DNA of 28,648 nt from Vampirovibrionales bacterium (GCA_025451145.1 JANWKX010000008.1:1-28648), one strand, 5' to 3'; positions 16,563 through 23,530 are shown, numbered from the stretch's first letter. Numbers and translations are program-made. The notes: generated by a model not told the origin, from the sequence alone.

Positions 16563-16924
16563 GGGCTCATGTATAACTCTTCCACATCCATGACAGTTTC
16601 TCTTGTGGAAATAAGGTTATCATACTTGGAGAATTTGACGAAAGCAATTTTCAAAACCGAGGCGTTATTTCTGATGGACAGCGCCATTCTAGGGGATAAA
16701 GCAACGCATGTCCTCGACTTTCAGTCTTCAAAACTTGTTAGCAAAGGATCTCAGAAAGAAGGCAAAATTCTGAAAATCAATTGCGCAGTATCCAGCCCAT
16801 CCGTTAACCATTTTCTCAATCGATGTGATGCTTCAATCGTTGACTCAGTGTTTCGATGATACGATACTAGGTAAACCGTATCGGCAACAGCATGCCGTGA
16901 TTTTATCATTAAGAGGGATACAAA
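16563..16924. other. Intergenic region upstream of tatA
   Basis: 362 bases without a convincing gene; a 96-codon frame is present but has no SD and no protein-like composition. A 7-bp inverted repeat TTCCACA/TGTGGAA (16580-16586, 16604-16610) lies close to the dehydrogenase start and could be an operator. The tatA promoter lies near the right end. Confidence 0.4.
16840..16868 (+). promoter_or_regulatory. Sigma-70 promoter of tatA
   Basis: TTGACT (16840-16845, five of six) and GATACT (16863-16868, four of six) at the ideal 17-base spacing. Transcription would start near 16875, giving a leader of about 50 bases. Confidence 0.6.
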
Positions 16925-17230
16925 ATGCCTCATACACTTGTGATCTACCCATTGTTCTTACCCTCGGTCGGCCCTATGGAAATGGCCGTCATTTTTACAG
17001 TGGTTTTAATTTTATTTGGCCCTGGCAAGCTGCCCGAAGTGTTTCGCGCCTTAGGTGAAGGGGTTCGCCAGTTTAAAGAAGCTTCCAAAGGCGCATCAGA
17101 AACCATCATTTCTTCTGCGCCCTTGTCGCCTTCTATCCCGTCATCTCCTGTGAGTGTGCTCCCCTCAGGGCAAGAGCATCCTCCTGTGGCTAGCAGTGTT
17201 GGTGATTCGGAATCTAAACCGGTTCATTAA
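16925..17230 (+). CDS. tatA: Twin-arginine translocase subunit TatA-like
   Basis: A 101-residue TatA/E-type protein that would form the pore or membrane-thinning component of the Tat system for folded proteins. The hydrophobic helix MEMAVIFTVVLILFGPGKLP has the FGPGKLP hinge (residues 31-37) followed by an amphipathic helix, LGEGVRQFKEASKG. It is odd in having about 17 residues before the helix and a proline/serine-rich tail after about residue 60. AGAGGG lies eight bases before the ATG. No tatB or tatC is in the window, which is common for organisms with scattered tat genes. Confidence 0.88.
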   Translation: MPHTLVIYPLFLPSVGPMEMAVIFTVVLILFGPGKLPEVFRALGEGVRQFKEASKGASETIISSAPLSPSIPSSPVSVLPSGQEHPPVASSVGDSESKPVH

Positions 17231-17251
17231 GCCTGTGTTTATACACTGGCT
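17230..17251. terminator. Weak hairpin between tatA and the convergent gene
   Basis: AGCC, one mismatch, GTGT, a short loop, ACAC and GGCT make an imperfect stem right at the tatA stop. No T-run follows, so this is a weak candidate for a shared terminator. Confidence 0.3.
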
Positions 17252-17256
17252 CTAGA

Positions 17257-17661
17257 CTAAGCAAACGTATTTAAGTCATTGTTGCCGGATCGGGCAGCCA
17301 TCATGGACTGGGCCCGGCCTTGCAGATTGGTGATTTGTTCCCGCATTTTCCCGGGCAATCCGGTTATCATTTGCCTTAAGGGTTTGATAAAGGGCCATAG
17401 GCCATAGATGATGAATGGAATACCGATTAGAAAGTGTGCCGTGGGTATCCCGATAGCCAGGGCTATGGCGCTGCGGATCAGTCTTCCTTTGGGAATTTCT
17501 TTAAACCCACTGGGTATCATGTTTCCCAGTCCCTTGAAGTGAACGGGGGAAAGGTTTGCTCGACTAATGGGACTTGAAAAAGCTGAAGATTTGGTGGGTT
17601 GGGTTCTTCTGAAGTAGGCGGCATTTGTGTTGCTGGTGGGGGCTAAATCGACTGTTCTCAT
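17257..17661 (-). CDS. Small membrane protein of unknown function
   Basis: A 134-residue protein with a basic, serine/threonine-rich N-terminal half and a hydrophobic stretch at about residues 66-92 (IALAIGIPTAHFLIGIPFII), then a polar amphipathic tail. I recognise no family. AAAGGAG lies about ten bases before the ATG, a strong sign that it is translated. A -10-like TATAAA lies at 17702-17697 on this strand. It converges with tatA. Confidence 0.65.
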   Translation of the reverse strand: MRTVDLAPTSNTNAAYFRRTQPTKSSAFSSPISRANLSPVHFKGLGNMIPSGFKEIPKGRLIRSAIALAIGIPTAHFLIGIPFIIYGLWPFIKPLRQMITGLPGKMREQITNLQGRAQSMMAARSGNNDLNTFA

Positions 17662-17837
17662 TGGTTTTATCTCCTTTGATTGGGGCTGTGGGGTTCTTTA
17701 TAGTCTTATTGAATCAAAAGGCGCTGCCGATTGAATGAAGAATTTTTCTCATTTTCTGTAGGAAAATCTACCTATCTCCATGAGATCAGACCGTTGGACA
17801 GCCTTTTAAGGCCATGGAAAAACATGTTGGAAATTGC

Positions 17838-17899
17838 TTATTGCAAATGCTTCTCAATTAGGATAGACTATTTTTGTAAACGAGAATCATTTGCAATAA
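17838..17899 (+). promoter_or_regulatory. Near-perfect 18-bp inverted repeat, two facing Fur-like boxes with a promoter between
   Basis: TTATTGCAAATGCTTCTC (17838-17855) is the reverse complement of GAGAATCATTTGCAATAA (17882-17899) at 17 of 18 positions; the outer 12 bp are perfect. Each arm contains the GAGAA-n-CATTTGC pattern seen in Fur-family operators. Aligned by hand to the 19-bp E. coli Fur consensus, the right arm (17876-17894) matches at 13 positions and the left arm (read on the minus strand) at 11. TTGCAA (17841-17846) and TAGACT (17864-17869), 17 bases apart, could be a promoter covered by the boxes, firing rightwards. Which regulator binds is inferred. Confidence 0.55.
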
Positions 17900-17985
17900 A
17901 GGTTTCTTTGACTGACTAAACTGGGCAGTGGCATTCTGACAACTGGGCTTTACCTCCTATACCACCACTGCCCCTTTTTATATCT
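17876..17985 (+). ncRNA. Candidate small regulatory RNA, possibly Fur-controlled
   Basis: About 110 bases downstream of the operator-like repeat, with no ORF of any length and no SD-plus-start. It ends in a perfect 9-bp GC-rich stem (GGGCAGTGG at 17923-17931, CCACTGCCC at 17965-17973) followed by C and five T, then ATATCTTTTT. The 33-base loop holds TTTACCTCCTATACC, in which ACCTCC (17952-17957) complements a Shine-Dalgarno sequence. A C/U-rich exposed stretch under Fur control is the design of iron-sparing sRNAs such as FsrA, IsaR1 and RyhB. No sequence homology to those is claimed. The exact 5' end is a guess from the promoter. Confidence 0.45.
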
Positions 17986-17989
17986 TTTT
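17923..17989 (+). terminator. Rho-independent terminator-like hairpin with large loop
   Basis: A perfect 9-bp stem closing a 33-base loop and followed by CTTTTTATATCTTTTT. No plus-strand ORF precedes it; the nearest gene upstream on this strand (tatA) ended about 690 bases earlier with an opposing gene between. Confidence 0.65.
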
Positions 17990-18008
17990 CTCTGAGATAA
18001 ATAGACAG

Positions 18009-18040
18009 AGACAGCTTTTTAGGAGCTGTCTTTGTTTTTA
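18009..18040. terminator. Second terminator hairpin, probably bidirectional
   Basis: AGACAGCT (18009-18016) pairs with AGCTGTCT (18024-18031) around a 7-base loop, followed on the plus strand by TTGTTTTTA. On the minus strand it lies 26 bases after the recT stop and is followed by CTGTCTATTT, so it can also end the recT transcript. Confidence 0.65.
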
Positions 18041-18056
18041 GGCCATTATATTGTGC

Positions 18057-18857
18057 TTAAATGGATGCGCTTTTAAGGGCTTTACTATCGCAATACTGTA
18101 TTAAATCATTTAATGCCTTTTCCAAGGTCTCCAAGTCGGCCTTTTTAAGGGTTTCCAGGCCGGTTGCCCACTGTATTTCCTCTTTGGTCAGGTTATATTC
18201 GGACTGTAAGTTTTTAATGGCTTTGGCACAATCCTTCATAGCCTGTTGTGTTGCTTTAAAGCGATCGACTTGGATGTCCAGGATCTCCGATGGAATAGCT
18301 GCTGAAGTGCCTGGGGATTGATCCGCCTGATCCATTTCTTCATGGGAGTAAAGGCCGCTAAGGACCTCAGGAAAGGCCATTCTTAAGGCTAAGGCTTCAG
18401 CGCACTTTTTAAGCATTTGTTCAGGCATACGGGACCATAGGGGGCTATCACCTCGGTATTCATCCAAGGCAACTTCTTCCAAGACGGGTTGTTCCCAATC
18501 CTTCCGCCAGACTTTGGCCCAGGCATACAATTTACCTTGTTCATCCCGGCGAATCCCGCGTTCGATTCCTCGAAAGGCATTGGTGCGATTGGCGATAATG
18601 CGAAAGCCATCGATACCGGTTTGGATGGTCCCGGTTTCAATCCAGCGATCCCCGCGTTTTTGTTTTCGTTTGATAAAATAAATCTGTTTCAACAGCGGAT
18701 CAAGGCCTCTAGCTCGGGCCGTATAGAGGAAAAGGGCCAACTCTTCCGGATTTGCGTCTCGGGCAACGGTCTGTTGAATGAGCTCACGTTCTTCCAGCGA
18801 CCAATCCCCCAAAATCGTTGCATTTTCGTGTGAGCGTTGTTTATCCTTTTTATCCAT
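18057..18857 (-). CDS. RecT/Bet-family single-strand annealing protein
   Basis: A 266-residue phage-type recombinase of the RecT/Bet family (phage_bet), which anneals complementary single strands. Family hallmarks are visible: GLDPLLKQIYFIKRK near residues 51-65, TGIDGFRIIANR at about 80-91, and WSRMPEQMLKKCAEALALRM leading into AFPEVLSGLYSHEEM. The C-terminus is a helical, probably coiled, tail of about 80 residues. The frame extends to 18917, but AAGGAG lies ten bases before the ATG at 18857. No exonuclease partner, SSB, integrase or other phage gene is nearby, so this is an isolated prophage relic or a domesticated gene. Confidence 0.9.
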   Translation of the reverse strand: MDKKDKQRSHENATILGDWSLEERELIQQTVARDANPEELALFLYTARARGLDPLLKQIYFIKRKQKRGDRWIETGTIQTGIDGFRIIANRTNAFRGIERGIRRDEQGKLYAWAKVWRKDWEQPVLEEVALDEYRGDSPLWSRMPEQMLKKCAEALALRMAFPEVLSGLYSHEEMDQADQSPGTSAAIPSEILDIQVDRFKATQQAMKDCAKAIKNLQSEYNLTKEEIQWATGLETLKKADLETLEKALNDLIQYCDSKALKSASI

Positions 18858-19045
18858 CGGATGAAATCTCCTTCTCTTCCGTGTATGCACACTGTTGGTG
18901 AATGATGTGCTACCCATAGTATGCCTTTTATTCTTTTGTACGTCATATCTTGGCGAACTCTAAATGTTATCTCGCCTGATCAAAAGAGATTTTACAGGAT
19001 GGTTATCCTGAAGATGCCCATAGCTCGCCCAAAAATTCGGATGCC

Positions 19046-19074
19046 TTTACTATCAGATGGAAACTGCCTACAAT
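19046..19074 (+). promoter_or_regulatory. Sigma-70 promoter of the small exported protein
   Basis: TTTACT (19046-19051) and TACAAT (19069-19074) with exactly 17 bases between, 47 bases before the ATG. Confidence 0.55.
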
Positions 19075-19121
19075 AAAAGAGCCTGGAAAAACGGCATTAT
19101 GGTTGAACAAAGGAGCTTGTC

Positions 19122-19394
19122 ATGAAAACGGTTTGGACCCTTATGCTTTTAGCTGCCCTGCTATCCCCCCTGCCTGCCCATGCCGAAACCTATTTTTTTA
19201 CGTGTGTTAACTTCTGGACACAGCAAGTGAACGTCCCTGTAGAGGCGACATCTTTGGATGATGCGCGTAGTCAATTGAAAAACAATCAAAAGCTGATTGA
19301 TAAATACAGCCTGGATAGTACTGCCCGTTGTTCGGAAGCGGGAATCCTTAAAAATGCGAAAAAGAAAAGACACCACCATTCAGAGGCAAATTAA
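19122..19394 (+). CDS. Small exported protein with two cysteines
   Basis: A 90-residue protein with a classical signal peptide ending at PAHA-ET (about residue 21). The mature part of about 69 residues starts with YFFTCVNFW, has a second cysteine in TARCSEAG that could pair with the first in the periplasm, and ends in a basic, histidine-rich tail (KKKRHHHSE). No family is recognised. AAAGGAG lies six or seven bases before the ATG, and a clear promoter and a long hairpin flank it, so it is a stand-alone gene. Confidence 0.8.
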   Translation: MKTVWTLMLLAALLSPLPAHAETYFFTCVNFWTQQVNVPVEATSLDDARSQLKNNQKLIDKYSLDSTARCSEAGILKNAKKKRHHHSEAN

Positions 19395-19407
19395 TCCCAG
19401 TCTATGA

Positions 19408-19449
19408 TTGGGTGTGATATCTCTATCAGTCTGGAGATATTACACCCAA
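19408..19449. terminator. Long 16-bp hairpin between convergent genes
   Basis: TTGGGTGTGATATCTC (19408-19423) pairs with GAGATATTACACCCAA (19434-19449) with a single G-T pair, around a 10-base loop. No T-run follows in either direction, so it may act as a transcript barrier or 3'-end stabiliser rather than a textbook terminator. Confidence 0.55.
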
Positions 19450-19487
19450 ACGTCTTATTAAGGCTATCCCTGCATTGATCTCCGAAT

Positions 19488-20942
19488 TTATGAGCGCTTG
19501 AACGCCATCTCAGTAATATGGGTCAAAAGTTGTTTGAGATGGTTTAAATTTGTTTGAACATTCATCAAAGTACATCTGAGAAACAGGCCTTGAGGGAGCT
19601 GGGTTTGGACCAGGTAAAAGGCTTCATGCTCTAAAACCTGCTGGCGAATTCGAGCGTTTAGCACATCTAGGTCATCAACACCCGGTGGAGCATAGCGAAA
19701 GCAAATGATGTTGCTTTCAGGCGTCGCTCCCAGTTCAAAATCGGGGGTGCTTTCGATGAGTTGGGCAAATTCTCGGGTGAGATCATGAGACTGGTCGATA
19801 TAATCTTCAAAAATACCGGTGCCGTATACGGATAAGCAGGCATACAGCTTTAAGGCCATCATGGACTTGGTGCATTCAAAGGTGCGGTGGGCCAGATTAA
19901 ACCATTCCTCTTCCGGTTGGCCATTTAAGAGATAAGAGGCCTTTTGGGAAAAGGATTGATAAGAATCGGAGCGATTCTTAAAGATAACGGCTGTCACCAG
20001 GGCTGGCATCATCATCATTTTGTGGGCGTCCCAGATAATCGAATCTGCCCGGTTAACGCCTTCCAGTAAATGCTTATACCGTTGACTCAATAAGGCAGAA
20101 GCTCCATGAGCCCCGTCTACATGGAACCAAAGGTTATGTTGCTCGCAGAAATCGGCAATGGCGGATAAGGGGTCATAGGCGCCAGTGGCTGTGGAACAAG
20201 CTTGTCCGACCACCGCAATCACTTTTCGGCCTTGAGCGTGTGCCTTCTGATAAGTTAGGTCTAAGGCCTTGATATCCATTTTGAACTGGCCGTCAATGGG
20301 GACAGGAATGACCCCGTTTTCACCCCATCCCATGATTTGAACGGCTCGTTTCATGGAGTAATGGGATTGACCTGTCACCAAAATGGAGAGGGGTTCATCA
20401 GCACGGGACCCTTCATGCCAGAGATCATAGCCCGCTTTGGCTTGGCGGGCAGCCAACAGAGCCGTCAAATTCCCCAAGGTGCCGCCAGACGTGAAAAACC
20501 CATCAGCCCCAGGGGCATAGCCAATTTGTTCGGCCATCCATTGAATCAGGATTTTCTCCATGGCCGATGTGACGGGCCCCATTTCATATACGGCAGTGCC
20601 GTTATTGAGAAGCGAGCCCACCATGTCACATAAGGCGGCCATTGGTAAAGGGGCAGAAACCTGGTGCCCGACGTAGCCGGGATGATGCAAATGGTTGGAT
20701 TCATCCAGGACAGATTGAACCAGGGTCTTAAAATCGGCTTGTCCCGTTCTGCAAAAATCTTGTGTCCATTGAGCCAGCTTTGCATCGGGTAAAATATTGG
20801 GAAGAACAGGCCCTTCTTGCTGCAGTGATTTTTGCAAGGCGTTGGCCACCTGATCAATCAGGGCATGACCTTGTACTCTGAAGGCTTCAGGATCGTACGC
20901 ATAAGCCAGCGAGGAGGGGGTACTTTGAGGGTGGGTCAGCAT
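19488..20942 (-). CDS. Group II PLP-dependent amino acid decarboxylase
   Basis: A fold-type I PLP enzyme of the group that includes glutamate, aromatic amino acid, 2,4-diaminobutyrate and cysteine-sulfinate decarboxylases. Visible motifs: FFTSGGTLGNLTALLAAR (phosphate-binding loop), GQSHYSMKRA with the ring-stacking histidine, WFHVDGAHGAS with the aspartate that holds the pyridine nitrogen, and DAHKMMMMP with the Schiff-base lysine (K308 from this start). HVDGAHG is closer to diaminobutyrate-type enzymes than to the HVDAA of AADC, but substrate cannot be fixed. The frame opens at 21023; neither that ATG nor the one at 20942 has a good SD, and the later one begins nearer the family domain. Confidence 0.88.
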   Translation of the reverse strand: MLTHPQSTPSSLAYAYDPEAFRVQGHALIDQVANALQKSLQQEGPVLPNILPDAKLAQWTQDFCRTGQADFKTLVQSVLDESNHLHHPGYVGHQVSAPLPMAALCDMVGSLLNNGTAVYEMGPVTSAMEKILIQWMAEQIGYAPGADGFFTSGGTLGNLTALLAARQAKAGYDLWHEGSRADEPLSILVTGQSHYSMKRAVQIMGWGENGVIPVPIDGQFKMDIKALDLTYQKAHAQGRKVIAVVGQACSTATGAYDPLSAIADFCEQHNLWFHVDGAHGASALLSQRYKHLLEGVNRADSIIWDAHKMMMMPALVTAVIFKNRSDSYQSFSQKASYLLNGQPEEEWFNLAHRTFECTKSMMALKLYACLSVYGTGIFEDYIDQSHDLTREFAQLIESTPDFELGATPESNIICFRYAPPGVDDLDVLNARIRQQVLEHEAFYLVQTQLPQGLFLRCTLMNVQTNLNHLKQLLTHITEMAFKRS

Positions 20943-21139
20943 AATCAGTAGGGTTCTCTGTGTTTGAGCGTTTCTATCATCTCTAGAGTAAGTCAAAGGG
21001 GCTTGGGTCTCAAACCCCCGCATCAGCTTTTGGGGCGACGTTTAAATTTATTAAGAATCTTTACAAATTCACCTGAAGTTCTCAATGCTCCTTCAGATGA
21101 TCCGACATCTATTCATAGAACGAGTTAGGAGATCGTCCC

Positions 21140-21694
21140 ATGTGGTTTCAGCGCGCAGCATTCTTTTGGTTACTCAGTGCATTGTGTATCTGCTTTACTT
21201 TTCCTGCCCAAGCCCAGTATCAGCCTTATTACAATAACTATGGCCCTGGTTATGGGGGGTATGGGGTTGGAAGTATGATGCAGAATCATCCTATCGTCAA
21301 AGATGCCATTATGGGATCTGGATTTGGCGCCTTAATGGGTGGGATGACCTCAAACGGCAGTAATCGAGGCAGCGCCATTTGGAAAGGCGCACTCATGGGT
21401 GGTGGGGTTGGTGGTGGCTATGGCTATTTCTCAAATCGATTTCGTCAAAACCAAGGCTATGATTCCTATTCTTATGGGCAGCCGGGAGGCTATAACAGTT
21501 ATCCTCAACAAATGCCGCCCAATCAATACAATCAGTACAATCAATATCCTCAACAAAATCCCTATAACGGTGGCGGCGGATATGGTAATGGCGGCGGGCC
21601 TCAACCTGGATACTATCAAGGACAAGATCAGGGCCAAGGTCAAGTCCAAGGTCAAGGCCAGGGCCAGGGCAATGGCAGCTTTTATGAACCCTAA
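21140..21694 (+). CDS. Exported Gly/Gln/Tyr-rich protein with glycine-zipper segment
   Basis: A 184-residue protein with a signal peptide (cleavage near AQA-QY, residue 26). A glycine-rich hydrophobic stretch follows (IMGSGFGALMGGMTSNG, then KGALMGGGVGGGYG), resembling the paired glycine-zipper helices of outer-membrane-associated proteins. The C-terminal 80 residues are low complexity: NQYNQYNQYPQQNPYN and then a run of GQ units. The last part is encoded by a degenerate 6-base repeat (about 21620-21672). TAGGAG lies about nine bases before the ATG. Function is unknown; cell-surface or envelope location is inferred. Confidence 0.82.
   Translation: MWFQRAAFFWLLSALCICFTFPAQAQYQPYYNNYGPGYGGYGVGSMMQNHPIVKDAIMGSGFGALMGGMTSNGSNRGSAIWKGALMGGGVGGGYGYFSNRFRQNQGYDSYSYGQPGGYNSYPQQMPPNQYNQYNQYPQQNPYNGGGGYGNGGGPQPGYYQGQDQGQGQVQGQGQGQGNGSFYEP
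21620..21672 (+). repeat. Degenerate hexanucleotide repeat within the Gly/Gln-rich gene
   Basis: Tandem units close to GGCCAR (GGACAA, GGCCAA, GGTCAA, GGCCAG) encode repeated GQ dipeptides near the C-terminus. Such a tract may change length by slippage in multiples that keep the frame. Confidence 0.6.
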
Positions 21695-21707
21695 CCCAGT
21701 TGTTTAC

Positions 21708-21737
21708 TTTACAGCAGTTGCCTCAATTTGATAAAAT
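21708..21737 (+). promoter_or_regulatory. Sigma-70 promoter of the 116-residue protein
   Basis: TTTACA (21708-21713, five of six) and TAAAAT (21732-21737, five of six) with an 18-base spacer, 50 bases before the ATG at 21788. Confidence 0.55.
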
Positions 21738-21787
21738 AAGAAGCAACTTGATTTTAAATAGTTGCTATTTAAAGTGAGGCTTGTTTC

Positions 21788-22138
21788 ATGTGGAGTGTGG
21801 CTGCATCTCAGGCAATTCGTGAGCAAATTTTGGCGCGTTCTGCCTCCCAATTACCCAATCCTTGTCAATCTAGAGGATCCCAGGATTCTTCAAAACGTTT
21901 TGGGCAAGGTCGTTTCAGTCAACCTCAAGGAGTTGCACCCGCCATAGCAGTTTTTGATCCTGGATTATCGCCAGTCTTTTTGCCCCAGGTTGAGGCCAAT
22001 CGAAAGCTGGAATGGAATCAGTATCTGGCAAACGTTTTACAAACGGTGCATGCGGCGTTACTACGGTTTTGGCAGGGAGCTTTCTTAAGACGTTTGAACC
22101 GAGAATCCCGACCTGAACCTAAGAGCTGGTGGGGATAG
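21788..22138 (+). CDS. Hypothetical protein
   Basis: A 116-residue protein of unknown family, with a polar, glutamine/serine-rich first half and a helical, arginine- and tryptophan-containing C-terminus (LLRFWQGAFLRRLNRESRP). No signal peptide or clear membrane segment. A promoter and a GAGG about eight bases before the ATG support it. It converges with ccdA with only seven bases between the stops. Confidence 0.65.
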   Translation: MWSVAASQAIREQILARSASQLPNPCQSRGSQDSSKRFGQGRFSQPQGVAPAIAVFDPGLSPVFLPQVEANRKLEWNQYLANVLQTVHAALLRFWQGAFLRRLNRESRPEPKSWWG

Positions 22139-22145
22139 CCCTTCT

Positions 22146-22883
22146 TTACGGCGTGGGGAGAACGTGTAAAAAGGCCAAGATTTGAGGATAGGCCCCAGCC
22201 CCGATGGCAATAAGCATGCCACCAAAGATAATGAAAAGGGTAGCACTCAGCTTGGTGATGATGTTGCCAACGTGCCTCATCATCGCCATATGCTTCAGTA
22301 ATCCTGTACACAGACCCACAATCAAGAGCAATGCGCCTTGGCCTAAGGCATAGCAGAAAAGGGCCGCCCCTCCGAGAAAAATATTTTTTTCTCGGCTGAT
22401 AAAGGCTAAAATGGCGGCTAAGAAAGGTGTGCCACACGGTGATGCCGTAAGCCCAAAGGCTGCTCCAAGAAGAAAGGGAGCCAGTATTTTTCCGGTGTTG
22501 CTTTCGGGCAGCTTACTGATGAGTTGAGGCATGGGGATATGCAAGATCCCCAACAGGTTTAAAGCCATAAGGATTGAAAGGCCGCCAATGACGTAGTACC
22601 AGGCGCTACCAATCAGGCTTCCAAAGGCCACACCCAGTATCCCTGCCAAAACCCCCAAGACTGACATGACCACCGCTAAACCAATAATAAACAGGGCGGC
22701 CTGACGAAACACATCCCATTTGGAATCATAGCTGTATCCGCCAATATAGCCAATCAAGACCGGAAGCATGGCAATGGTGCAGGGTAAAACCGAACTGGCA
22801 ATGCCACCGACAAAGGCGATGAGTAGGACCAATAGTGAGTGTGAGCCAAGGCTATGGTTAAGAAGAGAATCGAGAAAGGTCAT
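22146..22883 (-). CDS. ccdA: CcdA/DsbD-family thiol-disulfide membrane transporter
   Basis: A 245-residue, six-helix membrane protein that passes electrons from cytoplasmic thioredoxin to periplasmic thiol proteins, serving cytochrome c maturation or disulfide repair. The two redox cysteines are in SVLPCTIAMLPV (C35) and TASPCGTPF (C150), each at the start of a half-repeat as the family requires. Length and topology match CcdA rather than full DsbD, which would have added periplasmic domains. No cytochrome c genes or thioredoxin partner are adjacent. The SD is poor. Confidence 0.92.
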   Translation of the reverse strand: MTFLDSLLNHSLGSHSLLVLLIAFVGGIASSVLPCTIAMLPVLIGYIGGYSYDSKWDVFRQAALFIIGLAVVMSVLGVLAGILGVAFGSLIGSAWYYVIGGLSILMALNLLGILHIPMPQLISKLPESNTGKILAPFLLGAAFGLTASPCGTPFLAAILAFISREKNIFLGGAALFCYALGQGALLLIVGLCTGLLKHMAMMRHVGNIITKLSATLFIIFGGMLIAIGAGAYPQILAFLHVLPTP

Positions 22884-23257
22884 TTCGGATATGGTTACCT
22901 ATTCTATAAGGGTTGGGCTGTAGAGGACCATATGGTCGATGAGAATATTATAAGAGATATCCCGAAGAAAGGACACTAATGGAAGCTTTTTTAAGTCTAT
23001 GTGATTATAACCGGAATTTATAGGGTAGCATGCCTAAGCAGCTAATCGCTTTAAGGCGTTATAAGGCCTTAGCTCTATTTTCACACGTTATTTTTAAGAA
23101 CTCATTATGCTAGAAATAGTCTCTTCATGCAATTTTTGGCATGGATTTGTTTTTATTGGCGCATGATACGATATAATGGTTTCTGAACTTTCGTTTTAAC
23201 CGGGCTGGTTTTCTGTGAATTGACTTGAAATGGCTTTACCCAAGGAGATGAAACGCC
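22884..23257. other. 374-base intergenic region between ccdA and the 90-residue gene
   Basis: AT-rich divergent upstream region with no convincing gene. An imperfect GCTAA/TTAGC inverted repeat lies at 23041-23073. A perfect TATAAT lies at 23172-23177, preceded 19 bases earlier by TTGTTT (23147-23152), a likely promoter for the rightward genes. Confidence 0.4.
23147..23177 (+). promoter_or_regulatory. Promoter candidate for the 90-residue gene and perhaps xseAB
   Basis: Perfect TATAAT -10 (23172-23177) with a weak TTGTTT -35 at 19-base spacing. Confidence 0.45.
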
Positions 23258-23530
23258 ATGAGTAACATTCAAGGACCCCGTGGACTTCAGGCCTCACCTT
23301 TACAAACCTCCTCCAAACAGGATGGTGGCGGGAATGGTCAGGGCGGTATGTACTTTGGCCAATACCCGGAACAAGAAGAGGAAAACTGGGGCGATAGTTT
23401 TCGTTGGCGCAATGCGGATTTAGACGATATCCCGTTTACCGTACCAGTGCTCATTGATATGATTTCATCCAAGCTCAAGGTTTGGAAAACGGCTTTGGCC
23501 AAGATGCTCTACACCCACACCGGAGATTAA
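23258..23530 (+). CDS. Hypothetical protein upstream of xseA
   Basis: A 90-residue protein of unknown family. The N-terminal half is polar and glycine/glutamine-rich, the middle acidic (EQEEENWGDSF), and the C-terminal 35 residues form a plausible amphipathic helix (VPVLIDMISSKLKVWKTALA). No signal peptide. AAGGAG lies ten bases before the ATG. It is 61 bases upstream of the likely xseA start and probably shares its transcript. Confidence 0.7.
   Translation: MSNIQGPRGLQASPLQTSSKQDGGGNGQGGMYFGQYPEQEEENWGDSFRWRNADLDDIPFTVPVLIDMISSKLKVWKTALAKMLYTHTGD

Noticed and set aside
16569..16859. 96-codon plus-strand frame upstream of tatA
   Set aside because: No SD, no recognisable composition, and the region better explains itself as promoter and operator space.
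16862..16883. CGATAC/GTATCG inverted repeat near the tatA promoter
   Set aside because: Only 6 bp with a 10-base loop; easily chance.
17731..17919. 62-codon plus-strand frame across the operator-like repeat
   Set aside because: No SD, poor protein-like composition, and it runs through the inverted repeat.
18542..18585. Sequence GCGTTCGATTCCTCG resembling a tRNA T-loop
   Set aside because: It lies inside recT coding sequence and no cloverleaf can be built around it.
21399..21731. Long plus-strand frame within the Gly/Gln-rich gene
   Set aside because: A shadow of the repeat-rich gene in another frame; no own start signals.
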